Origin: Faucicola tetraodonis
Lineage (GTDB): Bacteria; Pseudomonadota; Gammaproteobacteria; Pseudomonadales; Moraxellaceae
NCBI GenBank assembly: GCA_032017425.1
Contig: DALZPW010000012.1
Strand: one strand, 5' to 3'
DNA length: 64,000 bases
Shown here: positions 53,036-61,919 of the stretch, one piece after another
Layout: every line of letters begins with the position of its first letter
Numbering within the stretch: position 1 is the first letter of the stretch
Notes under the pieces: model-generated
Told to the model about the DNA's origin: nothing
Database searches by the model: none
The model's input: the letters and a program-made list of their open reading frames with translations, nothing else
Made by a program: the position numbers and the translations under genes

Positions 53036-54091
53036 TTAGATATTATTTGCTATGATAGTCAATTTTTGACATTCGAGCAACGCAATATTCTGCCGAGTTA
53101 TTTGCTGCGCATCCGCATCAAAGTCGGCAAAAATCACGCTCGGCGCTTGTTGGTAAAAGGTTGTCTTATCAGCAGTTTGGTCAAGCTGTTGGCGACTATT
53201 TGGCTTAGGCAGCCAGCTTGCCGCTTTGGCAGATAAAGGTAAATGCGCTAAATTGTTGGTGATATCAAAATCAAAATCTCGGGTTACTCCATCGTTTGCT
53301 GCATCATTTGCTGCATCGGTTACCGCGTAGCTTGCTGCATTGATTTTTTGTGTGAAAACGTTCTCGCCATCACTGCTGATAAATTCGCTATGCCCCCAAG
53401 TGCTGCGAACATTGCTAGGCGCTGAGGGATTGACGACATGGTCACCCGTCTGACCTGCGCCAATGACCATGCATTGACTATCGAGCGCCCTTGCGGTGAG
53501 TAGGGCATGCCAATGTGCTTTACCTGTTTGGTAAGTAAACGCCGAAGGCGCTGTCAATATATCTGCGCCTAGTTCGCGTAGTTTGACCGCAAGGGTGGGG
53601 AAACGAATATCAAAACATACCATCATGCCGACTTTGCCAAACTCGGTATCCGCCACAATGAGCTCATTACCGGCTTCGAAGGTTCTACCTTCATCATAGT
53701 TGCCTGTGCTATCATTGACGGTGGCTTTGAACAAATGAATTTTGTCATAGCGCGCTAAGCAGTCGCCAGCAGGGTCAAATAATAGTGAGCTTTGCCGAAG
53801 TTTGCCGTCAGCGACAGGCGTACCGTCAGGTCGATACGGGCAGGGCAAGGTACCTGCCAGCAGATACACACCATAGTGGCGGGCAGCCTGTGCCGACCAA
53901 GCTTTTAAGGCATCAAAATATTGACTGGCAAAACCTTGTTTGCCAAAACAAAAAGCGTTTTCTGGCAAAATCACCATGCGGGTGCCGCGTTCACTGGCAA
54001 TTTTAATACCTAATTCAATAGATTGAAGATTTGCTAAGATATCGGTCTGGCTATTGAGTTCAACAATCGCAAATTTTTTCAGTTTTGTCAT
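53036..54091 (-). CDS. Carbon-nitrogen hydrolase (nitrilase family amidase)
   Basis: 351 residues. The catalytic triad of the nitrilase superfamily is Glu44 ('LPENAFCFG'), Lys116 ('ARYDKIHLF') and Cys159 ('MVCFDIRFP'). The pattern is closest to Nit1/deaminated glutathione amidase-type enzymes, for which about 270 residues is normal. An insertion of about 75 residues ('AASYAVTDAANDAANDG ... LPKPNSRQQLDQT', about 245-320) replaces the short loop before the last strand 'SVIFADFDADAQQI'. Substrate is inferred from the family. Upstream of the cNMP-binding gene on the same strand. Confidence 0.88.
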   Translation of the reverse strand: MTKLKKFAIVELNSQTDILANLQSIELGIKIASERGTRMVILPENAFCFGKQGFASQYFDALKAWSAQAARHYGVYLLAGTLPCPYRPDGTPVADGKLRQSSLLFDPAGDCLARYDKIHLFKATVNDSTGNYDEGRTFEAGNELIVADTEFGKVGMMVCFDIRFPTLAVKLRELGADILTAPSAFTYQTGKAHWHALLTARALDSQCMVIGAGQTGDHVVNPSAPSNVRSTWGHSEFISSDGENVFTQKINAASYAVTDAANDAANDGVTRDFDFDITNNLAHLPLSAKAASWLPKPNSRQQLDQTADKTTFYQQAPSVIFADFDADAQQITRQNIALLECQKLTIIANNI

Positions 54092-54319
54092 GGTGTGATT
54101 TCGTAAGCAAAAAATTTAGGAAAATTTGTGGATGCTGCAGCTAAGTAAAGCTAAGCACAGTTAAGCTAAGTGCAGATAATTAATATACGGCTGAATGTCA
54201 AAAAATACTAGCATATCTTGTTGAAACAATACTAAACTAGCAACCTAGCAGAGCATAGACACACCATAGACACACCATCTAAACTAACCTCATTAGAATA
54301 AGGCTTAAAATAACGCGTT

Positions 54320-56119
54320 ATGAAAATTGGTATTGGGGCAAAGCTAACGACGGGGATGACACTCACCCCACAAATGCAGCAGGCAATTCGCTTGCTGCAA
54401 CTATCGAGTCTTGAGCTTGAACAAGAAGTGCAGCTTAAACTCGATAGCAACCCCCTGCTTGAGCGTGAAGAAGAGTGGGAGACGTCTTATGACGACGCCG
54501 ATAACCTACCCGATGGCGAAAACTATCCAGAACACGATACAAATGACGACTATGACTATGACTATGACGAAGATGACTATAAAGTAGAAGGTGTCGAGTT
54601 GTCTGAAGCTGATTTTGATGATTATACCCGTCATGAAACTGAGGTGTTGGAAGATTATCTAGCATCGGATGATTTTTATGCTGCTTCTGCTAGCCAAGAT
54701 TATCCCGAGCACAGTGAACCCTCGGCAGTGCATGAGTATGCCAGTCATAGCCCAAGTGATAGTTACAGCGACAGTTATGATGACAAGCATAGGGACAGTG
54801 ATGCAGACAGCGATTATCGCTATGATGAGGAATATGGCTTAGATGGCATTGATAGTAGCGAGCATCTTAGCAGCCAGCAAGTCGACATGCCGGTGGATGC
54901 ACAGTGGGATGATATTTATAGCTATGAATCTTCGGCAGCCACGGGCATTGATAGTGAAGACAGTCAGGATGATTATAAGCTTGCTACGCAAGGAAATATT
55001 CAAGATTATGTCCGTTGGCAACTGAATTTAAGACGGCTCTCCACCATTGATATGCTGATGGCGGAGTATCTGATTGATAGCATGGATGAGCGCGGTTTTA
55101 TCACGCTATCGAATGATGAGCTATTTCAAAGTTTTGATACCATGTTGTCATTTTATCAAGTTGAAAACGTGGACTTGGCGCTTGAAGACATTGAACTTGT
55201 GGTTAAGCAAATACAAAACTGCGAGCCACTGGGCGTTGGCGCGAGAAATTTGGCAGAATGCTTGCTGATTCAGCTCAATAAATTACCGAGCGATACCCCC
55301 TCTTGGCAAGCAGCCAAGCAAATTTTGATGCATTCAGAATTTTTTGCCAACAATAACATCAATGCACTGCTTAAATCATCCAATCTTGACGTCTCTGAGA
55401 TTCAGCCTGCGCTTGCCTTATTGCGCACATTAAACCCCAATCCTGCACTGTCTTATGAAAAATCACAGCGCCAGCTAGATAATGGCATTGAAAGCTACGA
55501 CATTCCTGATGTCATTGTGGTGCAGCGTGGACAGCATTGGGAAGTCAGCTTAAACCCAGAAACCTTGCCAAAACTGCGTATTAACCAAGTGTATGCCAAA
55601 CTTGTCAGCCGCAATGACAACAGCGAGCAAGGCGTTTATCTAAAAGAGCAGCTGTATGATGCGCGGCTGTTTATCCGTAGTATCGAAGAGCGTAATCAAA
55701 ATCTACTAAAAGTTGCAACCTGTATCGTCAAACGTCAGCAGGCTTTTTTTGAGCAAGGCGTCATGGCAATGCAGCCGATGGTACTCAAAGATGTGGCAGA
55801 TGAAGTCGGCTTACATGAGTCAACCGTTTCTCGTATCACTACCAGCAAAACCATTCTTACCCCCAAAGGGTTATTTAGCCTAAAATATTTCTTTTCAAGT
55901 CAAGTCAGTAGTGATGAGGGTGAAGGTGTCTCTTCAACCGCTATCAGCGCGATGATCAAGCAAATGATTGAGGCAGAAGACCCCAAAAAACCGCTATCTG
56001 ATAGTAGTATTATGAAGCATTTGCAAGATAAAGGCATTGATATTGCCCGTCGTACCGTGACCAAATACCGAGAAGGTATGAACATCGGTTCTTCTACGCA
56101 GCGTAAAGTGCGGTTTTGA
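54320..56119 (+). CDS. rpoN: RNA polymerase sigma-54 factor RpoN with enlarged acidic region
   Basis: 599 residues against about 480 in E. coli. Region I (1-50) has the Gln/Leu-rich activator helix 'LTPQMQQAIRLLQLSSLELEQEVQ'. Residues about 50-220 are an extremely acidic stretch with Asp-Tyr runs and Ser ('DDYDYDYDEDDY'), an expanded region II. The core-binding and DNA-binding region III follows from 'IQDYVRWQLNLRRLS' (227-241); the HTH 'VGLHESTVSRITTSK' and RpoN box 'ARRTVTKYRE' are intact. Usual neighbours lptB and hpf are absent. Start ATG 54320, ribosome site weak. Confidence 0.95.
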   Translation: MKIGIGAKLTTGMTLTPQMQQAIRLLQLSSLELEQEVQLKLDSNPLLEREEEWETSYDDADNLPDGENYPEHDTNDDYDYDYDEDDYKVEGVELSEADFDDYTRHETEVLEDYLASDDFYAASASQDYPEHSEPSAVHEYASHSPSDSYSDSYDDKHRDSDADSDYRYDEEYGLDGIDSSEHLSSQQVDMPVDAQWDDIYSYESSAATGIDSEDSQDDYKLATQGNIQDYVRWQLNLRRLSTIDMLMAEYLIDSMDERGFITLSNDELFQSFDTMLSFYQVENVDLALEDIELVVKQIQNCEPLGVGARNLAECLLIQLNKLPSDTPSWQAAKQILMHSEFFANNNINALLKSSNLDVSEIQPALALLRTLNPNPALSYEKSQRQLDNGIESYDIPDVIVVQRGQHWEVSLNPETLPKLRINQVYAKLVSRNDNSEQGVYLKEQLYDARLFIRSIEERNQNLLKVATCIVKRQQAFFEQGVMAMQPMVLKDVADEVGLHESTVSRITTSKTILTPKGLFSLKYFFSSQVSSDEGEGVSSTAISAMIKQMIEAEDPKKPLSDSSIMKHLQDKGIDIARRTVTKYREGMNIGSSTQRKVRF

Positions 56120-56472
56120 CCGCAATGTTGTGATTAGATAGTCAGTCAAAATCTTTTCTAGCTGAACTTTTAAATGTAAGTAAATTTTCAAATGTAACTA
56201 AATTTTCAAATATAACTCAACTTTCAAATTTAACTCAACTCTCGAACTGTTAACAAATCTCTTGGTATTTTGCTAAACAGCAATGGTTGATGGCATGCCT
56301 ACCTTTTTGCATAATGGATTCATAAGGGATAAACCTTTGACGCAGTAACGTGGCTTAGCAATAATTGCTCAATAGCAACTATTTTTACTCGCAGTTATTT
56401 GAAGTGATATAAATCAAAATGATATAAACCAAGTTGCAAAGCTCTTTTAGCAACTTATCTTGGTACACGGGT
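56120..56472. other. Gap between rpoN and the antiporter gene
   Basis: About 350 bases with no gene. It holds the five-copy 18-base repeat (56166-56255) and otherwise AT-rich sequence likely to contain the antiporter promoter. Confidence 0.5.
56166..56255. repeat. Five tandem copies of an 18-bp unit
   Basis: Consecutive units begin at 56166, 56184, 56202, 56220 and 56238; the best-preserved is 'attttcaaatgtaactaa'. Copies diverge progressively toward the right. No stop-to-stop frame is conserved, so it is a non-coding minisatellite. Confidence 0.8.
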
Positions 56473-57711
56473 ATGCTTGAACACTATAATTTGATTTTAC
56501 TTTTTTTAGGGTTGGCGTTTTTAATCGGGGCATTCTTTCCTGTACTACCGCGCAAGCTTTCGATATCCTTGCCTATGATACAAATTACCTTTGGCGCACT
56601 GCTAGGGTATTTTTTTATGGGGTTGCCTAGAATTAATCCGCTTAATTATGGCGTTCCTATCGAAAAAGTTACAGAAGTGGTGGTGCTGATTTCATTGGTC
56701 GGTTGTGGTATCAAACTTGATAGTCCGCTCAATTGGAAAACATGGCAACCGACCTTAAGGCTGTTGGTGATTGTGATGCCAGTGGGTATCGCCGCGATGG
56801 CATTGATGGGGCATTATATTTTTGGACTCAGTATGGCAGCGGCTATTTTGCTCGGTGCGGTGCTGGCGCCAACCGACCCTGTACTAGCGGCAAGCATCCA
56901 AGTCGGTCCACCCGACTCCAAACGACAGGAAGATGTGACCCGATTTACCCTCACGTCAGAGGCAGGTCTCAATGATGGACTGGCATTTCCATTCATTTAT
57001 TTAGCGATAGCGATTGCTACGGCAGTGTCTCTCAATCAGGGTTTTGGTGCAGAAGATTGGCTGCATTGGTTGGGCTATGATGTGTTATGGCGAATCATTG
57101 CAGGGGTGGCTGCGGGTTACTGTGTTGGTAAGTTTTTGGCAAATTGGCTATTTACCAAGACACATCCCGATAAAGTCGAGCAAAGTTATATGGTATTAGC
57201 CTTGATGTTACTAGCTTATAGCATCGCAGAGTTTGTGCATGGTTATGGTTTTATTGCCGTATTTGTGGCGGCGTTAACTTTTCGGCGTTCAGAATGTGAA
57301 CATGAATATCATGAGGGTTTGCATGATTTTGCTGAGCAAATTGAAGGTTTGCTGATGTCGCTTGTAATGGTATTTTTGGGACTATTGGTGGGTCAAGCGT
57401 TAGCGAGTGATGTCACCCTTAGTTGGCAAGTGTATGTGGTATGTTTGGCGTTTATATTTTTGATACGTCCCATCGTGGGTTATTTTAGTCTAGGTAAACT
57501 GGGGATGAGTCGCAATGAACGCTGGGTAACGGCAGGATTGGGCATTCGCGGGATTGGCACCTTGTATTATATCGCCTATGCGATGAATAAAGGCGTATTT
57601 ACCAGTGATGAAGCGCTAAAAATTTGGGTGATTTGTGTGGTAATGATTGCAATGTCGGTTTTTTTACATGGGCTAACCGCCAATCGTTTATTAGCTATGA
57701 CCAAAAATTAG
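56473..57711 (+). CDS. Cation:proton antiporter (CPA1/NhaP type)
   Basis: 412 residues from the ATG at 56473; a TTG at 56434 is possible. About 12 membrane helices. CPA1 markers: 'LGAVLAPTDPVLAASIQVG' in TM4-5 and 'TSEAGLNDGLAFPFIYLAIA' with the ion-binding Asn-Asp pair, then 'AGLGIRGIGTLYYIAYAMN'. Na+/H+ exchange is most likely; K+ cannot be excluded. Stand-alone gene ending at a terminator convergent with thiS. Confidence 0.9.
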   Translation: MLEHYNLILLFLGLAFLIGAFFPVLPRKLSISLPMIQITFGALLGYFFMGLPRINPLNYGVPIEKVTEVVVLISLVGCGIKLDSPLNWKTWQPTLRLLVIVMPVGIAAMALMGHYIFGLSMAAAILLGAVLAPTDPVLAASIQVGPPDSKRQEDVTRFTLTSEAGLNDGLAFPFIYLAIAIATAVSLNQGFGAEDWLHWLGYDVLWRIIAGVAAGYCVGKFLANWLFTKTHPDKVEQSYMVLALMLLAYSIAEFVHGYGFIAVFVAALTFRRSECEHEYHEGLHDFAEQIEGLLMSLVMVFLGLLVGQALASDVTLSWQVYVVCLAFIFLIRPIVGYFSLGKLGMSRNERWVTAGLGIRGIGTLYYIAYAMNKGVFTSDEALKIWVICVVMIAMSVFLHGLTANRLLAMTKN

Positions 57712-57733
57712 TGCAACGCAAAAATAAAAAAAT

Positions 57734-57756
57734 CGGGTAAGTTACCCGCTTTTTTT
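57734..57756 (+). terminator. Intrinsic terminator after the antiporter gene
   Basis: 'cgggta-agt-tacccg' hairpin followed by seven T; an A run precedes it, so it may also serve thiS from the other side. Confidence 0.8.
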
Positions 57757-57768
57757 ACGCGGATATGA

Positions 57769-57969
57769 TTAGCCACCACCCACCGCTTGCACCACTTCGA
57801 TGTTCATACCATCTTGCAAGGTGACATTTGCCAATTGGCTTTTTGGAATCAATTCACCGTTGATTTCAACGGCAAAACGACCTTGGGTTTGCCCCATTTC
57901 ATTCAATAGTAGTAAGAGATTTTGATGTAACGTTTGTTTGACGTCACCATTTAAAGTCACTTGTGGCAT
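57769..57969 (-). CDS. thiS: Sulfur carrier protein ThiS
   Basis: Ubiquitin-like sulfur carrier for the thiazole ring of thiamine. 66 residues, ending in the required Gly-Gly ('VQAVGGG'), with 'VEINGELIPKSQLANVTLQDGMNIEVV' typical of the family. Last gene of rpoH-DUF423-thiS; thiG, its usual downstream neighbour, is missing here, so the thiazole synthase must be elsewhere. Confidence 0.92.
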   Translation of the reverse strand: MPQVTLNGDVKQTLHQNLLLLLNEMGQTQGRFAVEINGELIPKSQLANVTLQDGMNIEVVQAVGGG

Positions 57970-58016
57970 TATTTCGCTTCCTGTTTTGTTACGCTTTCTG
58001 TCATGGTTAAATATGG

Positions 58017-58385
58017 TTAAACTGATGAAGTGTGCTTAGCAACACTGATAGCAAGCCAAATCCATGCGATAATAAACAGCGTGCCGCCAATCGGAGTAAC
58101 GGCGCCCAACCAACGTGGCATACCCAAAGCCATCAAATATAGCGAACCTGTAAAAAGTACAATACCCAATTGCATCACCCACGCGATAGTAGGCGATGTG
58201 AGGTTTATACGCAATAACATACCAACAATCAACAATCCAAGCGCGTGATAAAAAAAGTATTGCGTACCTGTCTGCCACCAAGCCATTTGCTCGGCTGACA
58301 AACGCGGTTTAAGCCCATGTGCGGCAAACGCCCCACAGGCGACCGCCACTGCCATATTTATCGCGCCAACACTTAGCCAGTTCAT
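58017..58385 (-). CDS. DUF423 membrane protein
   Basis: 122 residues, four membrane helices; matches the DUF423 (YgdD-like) family: 'GAINMAVAVACGAFAAHGLKPRLSAEQMAWWQTGTQYFFYHALGLL', 'GIVLFTGSLYLMALG', 'AVTPIGGTLFIIAWIWLAI'. Function unknown. It starts only 5 bases after the rpoH stop and so is probably co-translated. Confidence 0.9.
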   Translation of the reverse strand: MNWLSVGAINMAVAVACGAFAAHGLKPRLSAEQMAWWQTGTQYFFYHALGLLIVGMLLRINLTSPTIAWVMQLGIVLFTGSLYLMALGMPRWLGAVTPIGGTLFIIAWIWLAISVAKHTSSV

Positions 58386-58390
58386 GACAG

Positions 58391-59572
58391 TTAATCCAAC
58401 TGCAAATGGGTATTGGCTAACATGGCTTCTTTGATTTTATCCATGGCATTTTTTTCAATTTGGCGAACCCGTTCCGCTGATATATTGTACTCTGCCGCCA
58501 ACTCGTGCAAGGTCGCTTTTTGCTCATTAAGCCAGCGCTGCTGTACAATATCCCGAGAGCGATCGTCTAAGTCTTCCATCGCTTCCATCAAGGCTGAATT
58601 GTTATTTTCTTCCCAATCAGCATCTTCTACCATATCAGCTGGGTCAGCCGCATCTTCTAAAAAATACTGCGGTGCATAGCGGCCTTCGTCTTCATCATCA
58701 CTTTGTGCTTCAAACGATGCATCATACGAAGTCAGACGGCTTTCCATCTCTAGCACTTGTTTGACGGTAACATTTAAGTCTTTGGCAATCGCTTCGGCTT
58801 CTTCGAGCGTTAACTGGTTGTTGGTTTTTTTCAGTGAGCGCAAGTTAAAAAATAGCTTGCGGTGCGCTTTGGTGGTCGCGACTTTGACGATACGCCAGTT
58901 ACGAATCACAAATTCATGGATTTCAGCTTTGATCCAATGCACGGCAAAAGACACCAAACGCACACCTTTGTTTGGGTCAAAACGTTTCACTGCTTTCATC
59001 AAACCGACATTGCCTTCTTGAATCAAATCGCCTTGTGGCAAACCATAACCAGAGTAACTGCGCGCAATGTGAATCACAAATCGCAGATGCGACATAACCA
59101 GCAGCCGTGCTGCTTCTACATCCCCTTCGTCAGTATAGCGATGCGCTAGCTCCTGTTCTTGCTCTGCCGTCAAAATAGGAATTTGATGAACCGCATTGAT
59201 ATACGCGCCTAAATTCACCCCAGGGGCAGATAACGCAGTCGGCATGGTAGGAACAAGGGCATTGGTCATGGCTTTCTTTTGACGGGATCGCGATGCAGTC
59301 TTTCGTGGTTTTTCAACAAACTCATCATCATAGTCGTCATCAGCCTCGTCCACTAATTCATCATAGTCATCATAACTATCAGGGAGCTGTGCAAGGTCAA
59401 TATCGTCGTCGCCTAAGCTATCAAAGTCTGGCTCGTCAAATTCATCGCGTTCGTCATCGTCGATGTCATCAAATGCAGCGTGTGGGTCGTCACCCAGCTT
59501 AGCGTCAAGCTTGGTCGATTTTTTTGCGTTGGCAGTCTTTTTTATTGTCGTTGTTTTGGTCTTTGTAGCCAT
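58391..59572 (-). CDS. rpoH: Heat-shock sigma factor RpoH with acidic N-terminal extension
   Basis: 393 residues; E. coli sigma-32 has 284. Residues about 118-390 are a full RpoH: 'LGAYINAVHQIPILTAEQEQELA', 'HLRFVIHIARSYSGYGLPQGDLIQEGNVGLMKAVKRFDP', the RpoH box 'HRKLFFNLR', and region 4 'TLHELAAEYNISAERVRQIEKNAM'. The first 100 residues are extra: Lys/Thr-rich (1-25), then an Asp/Glu-rich stretch (28-88), then a basic linker 'RKTASRSRQKK'. An internal ATG (59269, residue 102, 'MTNALVP') would give a protein of canonical length. The ATG at 59572 is preferred over 59587. Confidence 0.95.
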   Translation of the reverse strand: MATKTKTTTIKKTANAKKSTKLDAKLGDDPHAAFDDIDDDERDEFDEPDFDSLGDDDIDLAQLPDSYDDYDELVDEADDDYDDEFVEKPRKTASRSRQKKAMTNALVPTMPTALSAPGVNLGAYINAVHQIPILTAEQEQELAHRYTDEGDVEAARLLVMSHLRFVIHIARSYSGYGLPQGDLIQEGNVGLMKAVKRFDPNKGVRLVSFAVHWIKAEIHEFVIRNWRIVKVATTKAHRKLFFNLRSLKKTNNQLTLEEAEAIAKDLNVTVKQVLEMESRLTSYDASFEAQSDDEDEGRYAPQYFLEDAADPADMVEDADWEENNNSALMEAMEDLDDRSRDIVQQRWLNEQKATLHELAAEYNISAERVRQIEKNAMDKIKEAMLANTHLQLD

Positions 59573-59646
59573 GAAATAGCCTGTCAATTGTCCTTTAATT
59601 TCTGTTATTTAGTATGCCTTAAAGCCAGCTTTTTTGTAAGAGGCGT

Positions 59647-60009
59647 TTAGCAATTTTTGGTTATGATCGAGTGAAAGATTGTGTCTGTTGTATTTTCAGA
59701 CGGTGTGATTGATGTCTGTTGCACCAGAGTATATCCGGCATGCTGACAAAAAGCTGCGATGTCACGCTTGCTGTTAGGGTCGGTTGCAGTCACATACACC
59801 GCATGACCCAACGCGGTTTTTTTTAGTGCCATTTTAAGTTTAAGTAGCGGCATCGGGCAGGCGAGTCCTTTACCATCTACATAGTGCTCAATTTGAGCAT
59901 TGATGTGGATATCGTTATGTTCGCCTGAGCGAAACAATCCCCAATCTTGGCAAAAGGCGCCATCCGATAGTAAGGCAGGATTTAACGTAATCTGAGAAGA
60001 ATCCGTCAT
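59647..60009 (-). CDS. TusA-like sulfur carrier protein
   Basis: 120 residues. The TusA/SirA motif with the reactive cysteine is 'DGKGLACPMPLLKLKMALK' (about 45-63; C-P-x-P). Members deliver sulfur for tRNA thiolation or other pathways. An N-terminal extension of 40 residues precedes the domain, unlike the 81-residue E. coli TusA. It lies 74 bases upstream of rpoH on the same strand and is divergent from the bepA-like gene. Confidence 0.88.
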   Translation of the reverse strand: MTDSSQITLNPALLSDGAFCQDWGLFRSGEHNDIHINAQIEHYVDGKGLACPMPLLKLKMALKKTALGHAVYVTATDPNSKRDIAAFCQHAGYTLVQQTSITPSENTTDTIFHSIITKNC

Positions 60010-60296
60010 GGTAATAAAATCGCTACTGGAAAATTCAAAGTGTGTTAGATGGTTATTATAGGCTAAATTACAAGTGTAGACGATTGAGATAAATCAAAGT
60101 TAGTATTATATTTTTGAAAATTTAACCTTTATCCTGCATTCAGTAGTCGGTAGATTGTAGCAAGATATCATTACAAAATTTGGCTTTTTAAAGCTGCTGA
60201 AATTTGTATATTGAGCAGTATTATTTAGCATTTATCTTTTTTTAAACACCATTTTTTAAACATCATTCTAAGCTAATTCGCTGTCAAAGGTCGCGC

Positions 60297-61916
60297 ATGC
60301 CCATCAATCCACTTGCTAGTTATTTATCTGCTAGTTATTTATTTAGAAAAACGCCCGTAGTTGCTTTATTAAGTACCCTATCAACGGGCGTGCTTGCTGT
60401 CGATAACTTTTCCTATCAAAGTGTGCCCGCTTTTAATTCAGCCATGATTGCAAGTGCTGAGCCTACCAAGGTGAATAGCCAATTAGCCTCTATGGACAAT
60501 GGACAAGCGCTCATCGATACCGAGCAAAATCGTCAAGTCGGTGAGTGGGCGTTTCGACAAATCAACGGCAATGCAGCGCTGATAAAAGACCCTTGGTTGC
60601 AGCAATCGCTTGAACAAATTGTGTGGCAAATCAATGCGGTGGCAGGTCTCAACGCACCCATGGGGCTGGTGATTATCAATGACAAGCAAATCAATGCCTT
60701 TGCGGTACCGTCTGGGCTTATCGGCATCAATGTCGGTTTGTTGGATAAAGCCAAAAGTCTAGATGAAATAGTGAGCGTCGTCGCGCATGAGATTGCCCAT
60801 GTTAGCCAGCGCCATTATCAACATTGCAATGATGAAAAGACCAAACAGCTACTAATGCAGGCAGGCGGTCTTTTGGCGGGCGTCGCAGCATCCAAAGTCG
60901 GGGATGGTGATGCCGCTGCCGCTGTCATGCTAGGCTCTCAGGCGATGTCAGCCAACGCTGCTGCCTCCTATAGCCGCGGTCAAGAGCGAGAAGCCGACCG
61001 TATTGGCATGCAAATCATGAACCAAGCGGGCTATGATGTCAATGCCATGCCCAGTTTCTTTGCCACCCTAGACCAACAAAACCCTGTTAAAAGTAACACC
61101 TTGATTCCCAGTTTTATTTTAAGCCATCCGCTCACGGCAGATAGAATCAGTGAAGCAAGGGCGCGAGTCGCAACTTACAAACGTGATAGCCAGGCCAATA
61201 TGGCATCAAACCGTTATCAATCTATTCAACAGCAGCGCGCGCAACTGTTTGAACAAATCCAGTGGCGTGCTCGCTACTATGGCTATCTAGTCAATAAAGC
61301 CGATTTGGAACAAGGGGCGAAAACCAGTAAAGGTGCCAAGCTTGCGCTGATTAATTATTATCTCGATAACGGACAACCCAAAGCAGCACAAAGTTTAATG
61401 CAGGATTTTGATAAGGACATCAACACGCTCGCCAATCCGCTGGCAGTCGTGACATTTAGTCAGTTAGCGGCGCAGCAAGGCAATGTTGATGTGGCAATCG
61501 CTAAATTGCAGCAACTCGCCTCTGTGTATCCTGAGCGCACAGATGTGCCACGCTATCTGAGTGATATTTATTTAAAATATCGTCCTACTGCAGAAAGTGG
61601 TCAACAAGTATTAGCGCTACTTCAACCCTTATCCAAGCAAAATCCCCGTGATGTCATGCTGTGGGATCGATTGCAGCAAGCCAGTCAACTACTCGCAAAA
61701 CATCGTAGCGGCGATGAGCAACTGATTCATCGCATCAATACATTACGCTATCGCGCGTATGGCGAGTTATGGCGCAATGAGCTAAAAGACGCGGTGACAT
61801 CACTCACCCAAGCCAAATTGTTAGCAAAGCAGCTACCTAGTAACCAATCTTTGCTGGCACTGCTGAACCAGCAAATCAACCAAGTGCAAGATGCCAATCA
61901 GTTTAAACCATCTTAA
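60297..61916 (+). CDS. bepA: Periplasmic metalloprotease/chaperone BepA-like (M48C)
   Basis: Outer-membrane quality-control protease acting on the LptD assembly. 539 residues. N-terminal signal-like stretch ('VVALLSTLSTGVLA'); zinc motif HEIAH at 164-168 and third ligand Glu in 'READRIGMQIM' (about 234); 'SHPLTADRISEAR' closes the protease domain; the C-terminal half is TPR-like (about 345-530). AAAGG precedes the ATG at 60297. Ends 3 bases from the convergent engB. In function it fits with lptM and htpX in this window. Confidence 0.92.
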   Translation: MPINPLASYLSASYLFRKTPVVALLSTLSTGVLAVDNFSYQSVPAFNSAMIASAEPTKVNSQLASMDNGQALIDTEQNRQVGEWAFRQINGNAALIKDPWLQQSLEQIVWQINAVAGLNAPMGLVIINDKQINAFAVPSGLIGINVGLLDKAKSLDEIVSVVAHEIAHVSQRHYQHCNDEKTKQLLMQAGGLLAGVAASKVGDGDAAAAVMLGSQAMSANAAASYSRGQEREADRIGMQIMNQAGYDVNAMPSFFATLDQQNPVKSNTLIPSFILSHPLTADRISEARARVATYKRDSQANMASNRYQSIQQQRAQLFEQIQWRARYYGYLVNKADLEQGAKTSKGAKLALINYYLDNGQPKAAQSLMQDFDKDINTLANPLAVVTFSQLAAQQGNVDVAIAKLQQLASVYPERTDVPRYLSDIYLKYRPTAESGQQVLALLQPLSKQNPRDVMLWDRLQQASQLLAKHRSGDEQLIHRINTLRYRAYGELWRNELKDAVTSLTQAKLLAKQLPSNQSLLALLNQQINQVQDANQFKPS

Positions 61917-61919
61917 CCA

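Noticed and set aside
56434..56472. TTG start of the antiporter
   Set aside because: The extra 13 residues are polar, and the first membrane helix begins right after the ATG at 56473; not excluded completely.
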